A stretch of DNA of 64,000 bases from Pseudomonas gingeri. GTDB taxonomy: Bacteria > Pseudomonadota > Gammaproteobacteria > Pseudomonadales > Pseudomonadaceae. A model generated the notes under the pieces. The model ran no database searches, was not told where the DNA came from, and saw only the letters and a program-made list of their open reading frames with translations. Positions within the stretch are counted from its first letter, which is position 1. The number at the start of each line of letters is the position of its first letter. Of the stretch, positions 38,678 through 47,000 are shown in pieces. The stretch is from contig NZ_JACAQA010000003.1 in assembly GCF_013385425.1 (NCBI RefSeq), positions 372,001 to 436,000 on the forward strand, in the 5' to 3' direction. A program made the translations under genes and the position numbers.

Positions 38678-39083
38678 GGCGACTCTCTCCTTTATGTGAG
38701 ACGGCCAGGTCTTTGGCAGAACAGCCAGGGTTAGCCATTCACATCTGCGTTTCAAGCGGGCGCCCGGTCCAGCCATGGAGGACGACACCGATATTCAGAT
38801 TAGGCCTTTTCACACAGCTCGTTAAGGTTATTCGTCCGACAATCCGACACAATGACCTAGCACTCAGCGTGCCGAAACAAGATGAATTATTGTTTGTTGG
38901 AAAAATCAATGCGTTAAGGCGCTAATAGACCCGCGCGTCCATGCAAAATGCATCAAATGCCTTCTAGGATCGTGCCGTTTGCCGGTATCGTGGCAAACGC
39001 CCCTGGCCTGGACCGGCATCCAGCGCCAGTGTCATTAGGCACCGTGCCGCCACCGCATCCATCAAACGAGGGAGTACCCCCTC
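38678..39083. other. Intergenic region between divergent DUF1652 and ecotin genes
   Basis: About 400 bases hold the 5' regions of two divergent genes. GC falls around 38815-38940, where promoters would be expected. No open frame with a credible ribosome site and no clear repeat is seen. Confidence 0.5.
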
Positions 39084-39584
39084 ATGACAGGGCAACGAGA
39101 GCTCATGAATTCGACGACTATCGCCGCAACCTTCCTGCTGGCGCTAACCACCACCGGCGTGTTCGCCGCCGACAAAGCCGACCTGGCCCCCTTCCCCAAG
39201 GCCGAAGACGGATTCACCCGCTCGGTCATTCGCGTGCCGAAGATGACCAAGGACTCCGACCATCGGGTCGAGATCATCGCCGGCAAGGTCATGCCCGTCG
39301 ATTGCAACACTAAGCGCCTGGGCGGCAACCTGGACGAGAAAAACCTCGAGGGCTGGAGTTACTCCTATTACCGCCTGGAGAAAGTCACCGGGCCGATGTC
39401 CACCCTGATGGCCTGCCCGCCCGGCAGCAAGACGAAAAAAGACTTCGTCCCGGTGATCGGCGAAGGCTACATGCTGCGTTACAACAGCAAGCTGCCCCTG
39501 GTGATCTACGCGCCCGATGACCTCGAGATCCGTTATCGGATCTGGACACCGTCCAAGCTGATCAAGCCCGCCAGCCCCGAATAA
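39084..39584 (+). CDS. eco: Ecotin, periplasmic serine protease inhibitor
   Basis: A 166-residue protein with a signal peptide ending GVFAA and mature sequence clearly ecotin-like: RVEIIAGKVMPVDCNTKRLGG, GWSYSYYRLEKVTGP, MLRYNSKLPLVIYAPDDLEIRYRIW split over the fold. The reactive loop reads MSTLMACPPG; by alignment with E. coli ecotin (VSTMMACPD) the P1 residue is Leu rather than Met. GGGAG precedes the ATG at 39084; ATG 39105 is the alternative. Ecotins inhibit trypsin-, chymotrypsin- and elastase-type proteases in the periplasm. Confidence 0.92.
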   Translation: MTGQRELMNSTTIAATFLLALTTTGVFAADKADLAPFPKAEDGFTRSVIRVPKMTKDSDHRVEIIAGKVMPVDCNTKRLGGNLDEKNLEGWSYSYYRLEKVTGPMSTLMACPPGSKTKKDFVPVIGEGYMLRYNSKLPLVIYAPDDLEIRYRIWTPSKLIKPASPE

Positions 39585-39595
39585 ACCGTTCTGGC

Positions 39596-40627
39596 TCACG
39601 CAGCCCCGCCCAGGGCTGCGCGTTCGGCAACGTGGCGCAAACTGTCGAAGTTGATATTGGCCCCCGAGTTGACCGCCACCAGGGTCTGGCCGCGCAGCCC
39701 ATGGGCCGCCACGTACTGCTTGATGCCCGCCACCGCCAGCGCACCGGAAGGTTCGGTGATGGAGCGGGTATCGTCATAGATATCCTTGATCGCGCTGCAC
39801 AGCTGGTCGTCGCTGACGGTGATGACCTCATCGACATACTCACGACAGATTTCAAAACCATACGCCCCGATCTGCGCCACGGCCACGCCGTCGGCAAAAG
39901 TCCCGACCTTGGGCAACACCACCCGCTCCCCCGCCCTTAGCGCCGCCTGCAGGCAATTGGAGTGCTCCGACTCCACGCCGATGATGCGCACCTCCGGCCG
40001 CAGGTATTTGACGTAGGCGGCGATGCCGGCGATCAACCCGCCGCCGCCGACCGGAACGAAGATCGCATCCAGCGGCCCGGGATGCTGGTTGAGCAACTCC
40101 ATGGCCACGGTACCCTGCCCGGCGATCACATCCGGGTCATCGAATGGCGAGACAAAGGTGTAGCCACGCTCCCCGGCCAGTTGCAGGGCATGGGCCAGGG
40201 CAAACGGAAAGCTCTCCCCGTGCAGCACGGCCGTGGCTTCACGACTGCGCACGCCCTGCACTTTCAGTTCCGGTGTGCGGGTGGGCATGACGATGGTCGC
40301 CTGGATCCCCAGGGTTCGCGCCGCCAGGGCCACGCCCTGGGCGTGGTTGCCCGCCGAGGCCGTGACCACGCCGCAGCGCCGCTGGACCTCGCTGAGCTGG
40401 ACCAGCTTGTTGTAGGCCCCACGGATCTTGAAGGAGAACGTCGGCTGCAGGTCCTCGCGCTTGAGCAGGATCTGATTGCCCAGGGCCAGGGATAACGCCG
40501 GGGCCACTTGCAACGGGGTACGAATCGCCAGGTCGTAGACCGGCGCGGCAAGGATCTTGCGCACATAGTCGCCAAGCAAATGGCTATGGGTGGCAGGTTC
40601 CTGGCTGAGGGTAGTGGTGCTGGGCAT
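39596..40627 (-). CDS. Threonine dehydratase, short form without ACT regulatory domain
   Basis: A 343-residue PLP enzyme of fold type II. The PLP-Lys is K67 in TFSFKIRGAYNK; the phosphate-binding glycine loop is VGGGGLIAG. The protein ends near residue 340, so the C-terminal ACT-like domain that gives biosynthetic IlvA its isoleucine feedback is missing. It makes 2-oxobutanoate and ammonia from threonine. The ATG at 40627 is chosen for GGAG 6 bases upstream; 14 more codons are open. A leader peptide rich in Ile and a terminator precede it, so expression appears to be controlled by attenuation. An ilvA name is plausible but unproven among paralogues. Confidence 0.88.
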   Translation of the reverse strand: MPSTTTLSQEPATHSHLLGDYVRKILAAPVYDLAIRTPLQVAPALSLALGNQILLKREDLQPTFSFKIRGAYNKLVQLSEVQRRCGVVTASAGNHAQGVALAARTLGIQATIVMPTRTPELKVQGVRSREATAVLHGESFPFALAHALQLAGERGYTFVSPFDDPDVIAGQGTVAMELLNQHPGPLDAIFVPVGGGGLIAGIAAYVKYLRPEVRIIGVESEHSNCLQAALRAGERVVLPKVGTFADGVAVAQIGAYGFEICREYVDEVITVSDDQLCSAIKDIYDDTRSITEPSGALAVAGIKQYVAAHGLRGQTLVAVNSGANINFDSLRHVAERAALGGAA

Positions 40628-40663
40628 GGCGGTCTCCGGGTGATCGTTTGGCCTCGGAGACAG

Positions 40664-40693
40664 AAACAAAAAACCCGCCTCGGAGGCGGGTTT
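40664..40693 (-). terminator. Attenuator terminator in the threonine dehydratase leader
   Basis: On the minus strand AAACCCGCCT pairs with AGGCGGGTTT around a 3-base loop, followed by TTTTTTG. It ends 37 bases before the gene's ATG, so it would stop transcription before the gene unless an alternative fold forms. The GGCGGG in the leader peptide's last codons (40714-40719) can pair with its CCCGCC arm (40685-40690), the expected antiterminator. Confidence 0.85.
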
Positions 40694-40709
40694 GGGTAAC
40701 AGATACAGG

Positions 40710-40775
40710 TCAGCCCGCCAGATAAGGAATGGCGGTAATAATGCTTGGCTGAGAAAAGCGCTGTACGGAAGTCAT
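40710..40775 (-). CDS. Leader peptide of the threonine dehydratase attenuator
   Basis: A 21-residue frame, too short for usual calling. It begins MTSVQRF and contains SIITAIPYL; three Ile codons (all ATT) and one Thr lie within five codons. The ACCGCC at codons 14-15 can pair with GGCGGG at codons 19-21, giving the usual 1:2, 2:3 and 3:4 alternation with the terminator. A ribosome stalled at the Ile/Thr codons would free the antiterminator and switch the gene on. There is no ribosome site, but a promoter lies so close that transcription could begin at the ATG. Confidence 0.8.
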   Translation of the reverse strand: MTSVQRFSQPSIITAIPYLAG

Positions 40776-40781
40776 GTGTCG

Positions 40782-40810
40782 ACGTTATCCGGGCACCACG
40801 GCCAAGTCAA
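40782..40810 (-). promoter_or_regulatory. Sigma-70 type promoter of the threonine dehydratase leader
   Basis: On the minus strand TTGACT (40810-40805) and TAACGT (40787-40782) are 17 bases apart. The leader ATG begins 7 bases after the -10 box, the usual start-site distance, so the RNA may be leaderless. Confidence 0.65.
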
Positions 40811-40826
40811 TGCCCGGATGCATCGA

Positions 40827-42413
40827 TTACCAGGCCTGGCCACGGCGCTTGAGCTCCAGGCGCCGGACGAACTCCTCGAGCACCAGGCCGTACAGGTCAT
40901 CCTGCAGATAGGCGTCCTCGATACCGGCGTCCATGTTCGGGTTGTCGTTGACCTCGATCACCACCACCTTGTCGCCGGACTGCTTGAGGTCGACACCGTA
41001 GAGCCCGTCGCCGATCAGGTTGGCGGTCTTGACCGCCAGCTCCACCACCGCCCGCGGTGCTTCGTGAACCGCCAGGGTGCGGCATTCGCCGTTGATGTCC
41101 TGGCCCTTGGCCTTGTGGTTGTAGATCTGCCAATGGCCCTTGGACATGAAGTACTGGCAGGCGAAGATCGGCTTGCGATTGAGGACACCGATGCGCCAGT
41201 CGTATTCGGTGTAGAAGAACTCCTGGGCCAGCAGCAGGACCGAGTGTTCGAACAACTCGGCGGTGGCCTCCAGCAACGCCTGCTGGCTTTCGACCTTGAT
41301 CACGCCACGGGAGAAACAACCGTCGGGGATTTTCAGCACCAGGGGGAAACCCAGCCGATCGCCGACCCGTTCGAAATCTTCCGGTCGTTCCTTGTAGAGA
41401 ATCTCGGTGGCGGGCATGCCCAGCTTGTGGCTCTTGAGCAGGTCGGTCAGGTAGACCTTGTTGGTACAACGCAGGATCGAGGTCGGATCATCCATCACCA
41501 CCAGGCCTTCGCTTTCGGCTTTCTTGGCGAAGCGGTAGGTGTGGTTGTCGACGCTGGTGGTCTCGCGGATCAGCAGGGCGTCGTATTCGGCGATGCGCGA
41601 ATAATCCTTTTTCTCGATCAGTTCGACATCGATGCCCAGGCCCTTGCCGACCCGGATAAAGTTCTCCAGTGCCTTGGCATTGGACGGCGGCAGCGCCTCC
41701 TGGGGATCATGCAACACCGCCAGGTCATAACGGGCCAGGCGCCGCGAACGGGGCACGCGCCAGATCTTGCGACTGAAACTGTCCAGGGACTGGGCAAAGT
41801 GATCTTCCTGATCTTCGCGCAACTTGTGCAAGGTGCCCGACTTGACCCCTTCGATATGCCAGGCGTTGGTCTTTTTAAACTCGACCAACAATATCGGACA
41901 GGGAAAAACCTCAAATAACTGACGCGCCAGATCCTGTAATGGTTCAATCACCGTACTGCCAAAATACAAGGTCAGGGTAAAGCCTTCGGTGCCTTGGTAA
42001 AGTTGATGGCCCAGGGCTTTATCGAGGGTTTTGTCGAGATCGTCCAGGGCCAGGCCGTACAGCGCCTTGCGGGTCAATTCGCTGATGGTGCGCACCGACG
42101 GAATGACCTTGTGCCCTCTCGCCTCGGCCAGCAACGAGCAGTAATAGCCGTGGCCCAGATACTTGTAGCTGCGGCACAGGTTGATCACCTGGACACGCTT
42201 GCCAGGCTCATTGCCCCGGGTCTGCTCAAGGTACTCCTGGGCCGTGACGATGTCTTCGCTGGGAAAATAAGAGGCCCAGTCTTCCTTGCGCTCCACGATA
42301 ATAACCAACTGACTGCCGGGACTTGTTGAACTTGACAAAATACTTGTCGTGGTTATTGCTGTCAGTGCAGTTTGCTCGGATACTTCGCGCCAATGACCTT
42401 GTACCGCTGACAT
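40827..42413 (-). CDS. RimK-family ATP-grasp ligase with RLAN N-terminal domain
   Basis: A 528-residue protein. Residues 30-220 match the RimK-like N-terminal (RLAN) type (LVIIVERKEDWASYFPSEDIV; LGHGYYCSLLAEARGHKVIPS split across the domain). The C-terminal ATP-grasp carries FPLVLKIPDGCFSRGV and the metal-binding EVNDNPNMDAGIEDAYL. RimK-like enzymes add amino acids to peptides, proteins or small metabolites. The start is uncertain: ATG 42413 fits relatives best; ATG 42428 and TTG 42437 are also open. It is divergent from a GNAT/C39-like gene, a pairing seen before in predicted peptide-modification systems. Confidence 0.85.
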   Translation of the reverse strand: MSAVQGHWREVSEQTALTAITTTSILSSSTSPGSQLVIIVERKEDWASYFPSEDIVTAQEYLEQTRGNEPGKRVQVINLCRSYKYLGHGYYCSLLAEARGHKVIPSVRTISELTRKALYGLALDDLDKTLDKALGHQLYQGTEGFTLTLYFGSTVIEPLQDLARQLFEVFPCPILLVEFKKTNAWHIEGVKSGTLHKLREDQEDHFAQSLDSFSRKIWRVPRSRRLARYDLAVLHDPQEALPPSNAKALENFIRVGKGLGIDVELIEKKDYSRIAEYDALLIRETTSVDNHTYRFAKKAESEGLVVMDDPTSILRCTNKVYLTDLLKSHKLGMPATEILYKERPEDFERVGDRLGFPLVLKIPDGCFSRGVIKVESQQALLEATAELFEHSVLLLAQEFFYTEYDWRIGVLNRKPIFACQYFMSKGHWQIYNHKAKGQDINGECRTLAVHEAPRAVVELAVKTANLIGDGLYGVDLKQSGDKVVVIEVNDNPNMDAGIEDAYLQDDLYGLVLEEFVRRLELKRRGQAW

Positions 42414-42505
42414 AAAAACCGACCCCATGGAAAACAAGACACTTCCTATTAAGCACGAAGTTTTTTGAAAGTCCCGTTTCGTTACACAACTTTTACGGTG
42501 GTTAT

Positions 42506-43612
42506 ATGGATCTTGTCTTTCGCATTGCCACGACCGATGATTTGCCCGCCTTGCTGGAACTGGAAGAGCACTGTTTCACCACCGACCGGCTGACCGCCCG
42601 CAGCTTCCAGTGGATGGTCAGCCGTGCCCATGCGCAACTGATGGTCGCCCAGCAAGCGGACGGTCGACTGGCCGGCTATGCCCTGGTGCTGTTTCATCGC
42701 GGTACCTCCCTGGCGCGCCTGTACTCCATCGCCATCGCTCCCCACGCTCGCGGCACCGGACTGGGCAAGGCACTGCTGCAACGTAGCGAAGCCTGCGCCC
42801 TGGAGCATGACTGCGCCTACCTGCGCCTGGAAGTACGCAGCGACAACGCCGCCGCCATCGCCCTTTACGAACGCAACGGCTATCGCCGCTTCGGGCGGAT
42901 CAGCGATTACTACGAGGACCACGCAGACGCCCTGCGCCTGGAAAAACGTATTCTCGAACACCGCGACAGCCGCGACCTGCAGGTCCCCTACTACGCCCAG
43001 ACCACCGAGTTCACCTGTGGACCGGCCTGCCTGCTGATGGCCATGGGCGCGTTGCAGCCCGGGCGCAGTACCTCGCGTAGGGAAGAGGTGCAGATCTGGC
43101 GCGAGGCGACCACGGTGTTCATGACCTCCGGCCACGGCGGTTGCAGCCCCCAGGGCCTGGCATTGGCCGCCTGGCGCCGAGGTTTCGCGGTGCGCCTGCA
43201 AGTGAGCATCAGGGGGCCGCTACTGCTCAACGGTGTGCGCAACGAACATAAAAAAGACGTCATGCGCCTGGTCCACGAGGGCTTTGAAAGCGAGCTGGCG
43301 TCAACCGATGTCGAGCAGGTGTTCGGCGGCCCGCTGGACCTGCCACGCCTGCTGGCCGCAGCGGGACAACCGCTGGTGCTGATCAGCAGCTATCGCCTGA
43401 CCCGCTCCAAGGCCCCGCATTGGGTGATCGTCACCGACTGTGATGAAGAATTCGTCTATCTGCACGACCCGGATGTCGATCACAGCCAGCATCGCCAGCC
43501 ATTGGACTGCCAGCATCTGCCGGTCAGTCATGCCGAGTTCGACAAGATGAGCGCCTTCGGCAGCAGCAAGCTGCGGGCGGCGGTGATTGTCTATCGAAGA
43601 GAGCAGCAATAA
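42506..43612 (+). CDS. GNAT acetyltransferase fused to C39-like peptidase domain (DUF3335)
   Basis: A 368-residue two-domain protein. Residues 5-150 are a GNAT fold with the acetyl-CoA loop ARGTGLGKAL (81-90) and LRLEVRSDNAAAIALYERNGY. Residues 160-365 are papain/C39-like: nucleophile Cys171 in TTEFTCGPACLL, His305 in APHWVIVTD, then an Asp in LHDPD. Likely tasks are acylation and cleavage or transpeptidation of a small peptide made by the divergent RimK-like ligase. No ribosome site stronger than GGTGG precedes the ATG. Confidence 0.85.
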   Translation: MDLVFRIATTDDLPALLELEEHCFTTDRLTARSFQWMVSRAHAQLMVAQQADGRLAGYALVLFHRGTSLARLYSIAIAPHARGTGLGKALLQRSEACALEHDCAYLRLEVRSDNAAAIALYERNGYRRFGRISDYYEDHADALRLEKRILEHRDSRDLQVPYYAQTTEFTCGPACLLMAMGALQPGRSTSRREEVQIWREATTVFMTSGHGGCSPQGLALAAWRRGFAVRLQVSIRGPLLLNGVRNEHKKDVMRLVHEGFESELASTDVEQVFGGPLDLPRLLAAAGQPLVLISSYRLTRSKAPHWVIVTDCDEEFVYLHDPDVDHSQHRQPLDCQHLPVSHAEFDKMSAFGSSKLRAAVIVYRREQQ

Positions 43613-43626
43613 GCTGGGAGCGATAC

Positions 43627-43971
43627 TCAGCGTTGCATATCCGGATCGCTGCGGGTACCGGGACTGATTGGCACCGCCATCGGTGCCGACTGATCGCGCG
43701 GATAGCCATTCTGGATCGCGCCGTTTTCAATGGTCGCAGGCCGTGGCGTCGGCAACGTACTCGGACCGCGCAAGGGCGGTGCGCTGGGCACCGAACCCTG
43801 GCGACTGTTTGGATTGGCGCGGCGAATCGGGCTGTTGTAGGGGTTGTCGCTGTTGGGCAGGTTTTGCGCCAGCAACCGCGGCGCGCCCTGGGGAGTACCT
43901 TCGGCAGGAAGGGCAACGACCAGAAGCCCGACGACCAGCAAGGCTATCGGAGCGAAGACCAGTCTGTTCAT
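43627..43971 (-). CDS. Small secreted Pro/Asn-rich protein, unknown function
   Basis: A 114-residue protein with a hydrophobic N-terminal segment (residues 4-25, LVFAPIALLVVGLLVVALPAEG) that looks like a signal peptide or anchor. The rest is low-complexity and likely disordered (NSDNPYNSPIRRANPNSRQG, PLRGPSTLPTPRP). GAGAGG lies 5 bases before the ATG. No family recognised. It is convergent to the GNAT/C39-like gene, 14 bases away, and 110 bases beyond the toxin's stop codon on the same strand. Confidence 0.65.
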   Translation of the reverse strand: MNRLVFAPIALLVVGLLVVALPAEGTPQGAPRLLAQNLPNSDNPYNSPIRRANPNSRQGSVPSAPPLRGPSTLPTPRPATIENGAIQNGYPRDQSAPMAVPISPGTRSDPDMQR

Positions 43972-44080
43972 GACGCCTCTCTTCAAGGGTGAGTTCGTTA
44001 TGGGGGTTGGACAACGCCTCGCCCCATAATATACCCGCAACCGCCTCGAATTCAGTGCCGCCGTGGCACAGCCGGCCGCC

Positions 44081-47000
44081 TTACTGTCGGCCCAGCCCTG
44101 CCAGCAGGCCACTCAGCGCCTGGGGCGCCAGTTGCAATTTGGTCCCGCGTTGCGCCGCCTGCTCGATATCCGGGATCAGCAGGCTGGTATGGACGTCACT
44201 GTCATAGAGCATCAGATCCTCGCCGCTGTGTTGCAACACCAGCCGCTCGGAATCGGCACTGATAACCGCATCACGGCTCTGCGCGTCAATGACGATCTGT
44301 CGATAATGGCTAAGCAACCCACGACCCAGTGGGTAGTGATGCACGCCATGGCTGTGGCCGGAAACCATCAGGCACTCGGCCTCCTCCAGGACCGGCAACG
44401 GCTCGCCGTACGCCGGACTGCTGTGATCGAGCTGCAGGATCAGGTTGCCTTTGGACAAATGGACAAAACTGTAGCGCCCTACCGGCGTCGCCTGCAGATT
44501 GTCCAGGCACCACAATTGCCCACTGTCTTCATCATGGATATAACCGCCCGCCTGGCCTGCGGCCTTGCCCAGGTAAGTCAACTGATGGTCTGCCTGCGGA
44601 CCTTGGGCACAGAGCAGCTCCGCGCTGTCCGGCAGATACCAGCCGGGGGCCTGGCCCGGCTCGGTCAGCAATCGCACGGCCGGCGGCAGATCGTAATGCT
44701 GGCGCAACGCCGCGATTCGCTCGCTGACTTGCGCGAGCTCTTGATGTGCCTTGATCCGCAGCGCAATCAGAACCGCCCGCTCCGTCAGGGTGGCGGCAAC
44801 CGGCAGCAGGACCATGACCCCGTCGCTGCTTTCCAGGTGCAACCGGGTCCCTTGCCGCTGCCCCCTGATCCACCGCTGCGGCGCCTGCCAGGCCATCGCA
44901 TCGGGGGCCGCTGGTGACGGGAGCAACTGCTCGTCGAATGCCAACCCGGTCTTGGCCGGGAGCAGAGCCTGGCGATAGAGCTGTTGGCTCTCGCCATCCA
45001 GAATCCAGGCATGGTGGTCATCGGCGGTCAGTCCCAGATAGGTCAGGGCCTGCCGTCCATCAAGATTGCCGCCGCCCTGCACCAGCCGTTGCGCGGCACA
45101 GTCATACCAGGCGCCGGTGGTTTTTCCCGCAAGCCCTCCCAGCCCCCATAACGCCAGGTTGTCGAGTCGTGCTGGCGCCGTACTGGCCAGCCGTCCGAGC
45201 GCCGTCGCCAGATCTTCCCGGTGGCCGGCGAGCCAACTGGCAACCACGCCCGCCAGCCGCGCAGCGCCACGGTCCAACAGCCATAGGCACCCCTCCGTCG
45301 TCAGGGCCAGCCACGGTGACTGATCGCCGCCCCGGACAGCACTGACCTCGCTGAGGTCCACCGCCGTAGCCAGCGTCCCGCTCATGCCTTCATCGGCCTG
45401 GAAGTAAGCCCGCCGCGCATGTGGGTCGTAGAAGTAGAAACCCGGCTTGTCACCCCCCGTCGACCCCACCAGCGAAAGGTCCCGCGGCAGGGCAGCGCCC
45501 AGATTTGCCCGCACCACACGCGGCGGCTGGTACTCGCTGTTGAAAACCAGCCACTCGCGCTCTGTCGTCTGCCCCAGGCTGGCGGCGCAGGTCACTACTG
45601 GCGCGCAGATGGCGCTGACTTGCCGCTCGGTCATCCGTTTTAGCGGATCACGCCAGTGTCCAGCGGCGGATAGCAGGGCCAGACTGTTTTCGCCGGGGTT
45701 GAACAGTTGCCCGACCCGATGGATCGCCAGCAGTTTCAGCGAGGCCTCTTCGACCTGGTAAATGTGCTCGACGGAGCAGTCCGGCAACAGCTCTTCAATC
45801 GCCAGCAGGAGTTGACCATCGCGCTGCACCAGGCTGCTGTGGGTGATGGTTCCGGCAAAGGTCCGCGGCCGGTACTGGACCAGTACCTGTCCCGTGGCGA
45901 TTGCCACCTGCCAGACATCCGCGTCCCGGTAGAACCAGGCCTTGTCTTCGACGATACCGCCCAACTGCGCCTGGCCGAGAAACTCGCTGGCCTGCGGATA
46001 ATCGGTGTAGATAAAACGGTCCTGGCTCACCTGATAGAACGCCCTGCCGGTGTCCTGCCCGGCCGGGCGATAATGATCAACCGTCACGAAGGGTTGGCTG
46101 TGGGGTGAATGGCTGGTCAACTGCTTGAGATGCGCATGCAGGGCCTGCCAATCCGCGAATACACTGCCATCGGCCTCCAACAGACTCAGTTGCTGGTTCT
46201 CCCGGTCGACGGTAAACAACTCGCCACTGGCGTCGATCAACGAAATCTCGCCACAGTTCTCCGCCAGGGTTATCGCCAGGCTCCCCACCTGCAACTGATT
46301 GCCGTCGAGGCGCATCGTGGCCTCCTTCAGTTGCCGGGCATCCAGTGTCCAACGGCTGTTCGCCGAGCCCCCCAGGGAAATCGACACGCCGTCCAGCAGG
46401 CCGAGACGGTAATGGCCGCCCTCGCCCTCCAGTTGATAGGACAGCTTGCCCTGCAGGATATCCGGCAGCGCGGGCACCAGGATGTCACGGTCCTGGGCGT
46501 CCAATAACACCCTGACCGGCGTCGCCACGTACTCCGGTATAATTCGCCGGACAATCCGCTCGCCGGGGAAGGCGTAGAAGTCAAAGTCGAAGCGATAGTC
46601 TTCCTCGAGCCTGCGCAAAACATCAAAACCGTAGTCGTGCCGAGTGGTGGCAAACGGCAGGATCATGTATTCGTAATTGAGGTACGACTTCGGGGTCATG
46701 GGTAGCACCAGGATCGCATCGCCGGGGGCGAAGCTGACCTCGGCCTGGCGATAACCGATACCTTCGCGAATATTGATCGCCTGGCTCTTGTCCAGGTTCG
46801 CTCCGCGGCCTGGCCACCAGAGGAAGTAGTTGCTCCTGCCGGAGCCGGTCGAGCCCCTGGGGTCGTTGCGGTAAAGGTATTGGCTGCCCAGGGTCAGTTG
46901 CTGGCGACGCAGATCCAGTGCGCTGATCACCGCGCCCGGAATGGACTCCATCAGGACATGCCCGGGGGCCAGGACATCCGCCCCATGATCGGTGCTGTTT

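Noticed and set aside
39596..40627. Catabolic threonine dehydratase TdcB
   Set aside because: The short length fits, but there is no tdc context. An Ile-rich attenuator points to a link with isoleucine synthesis; the name was left open.
44081..44110. Export of the giant toxin by the nearby AprDEF type I system
   Set aside because: Its C-terminus (LSGLLAGLGRQ) lacks the RTX repeats and the hydrophobic terminal signal seen in AprA and the lipase, and the loci are about 28 kb apart.
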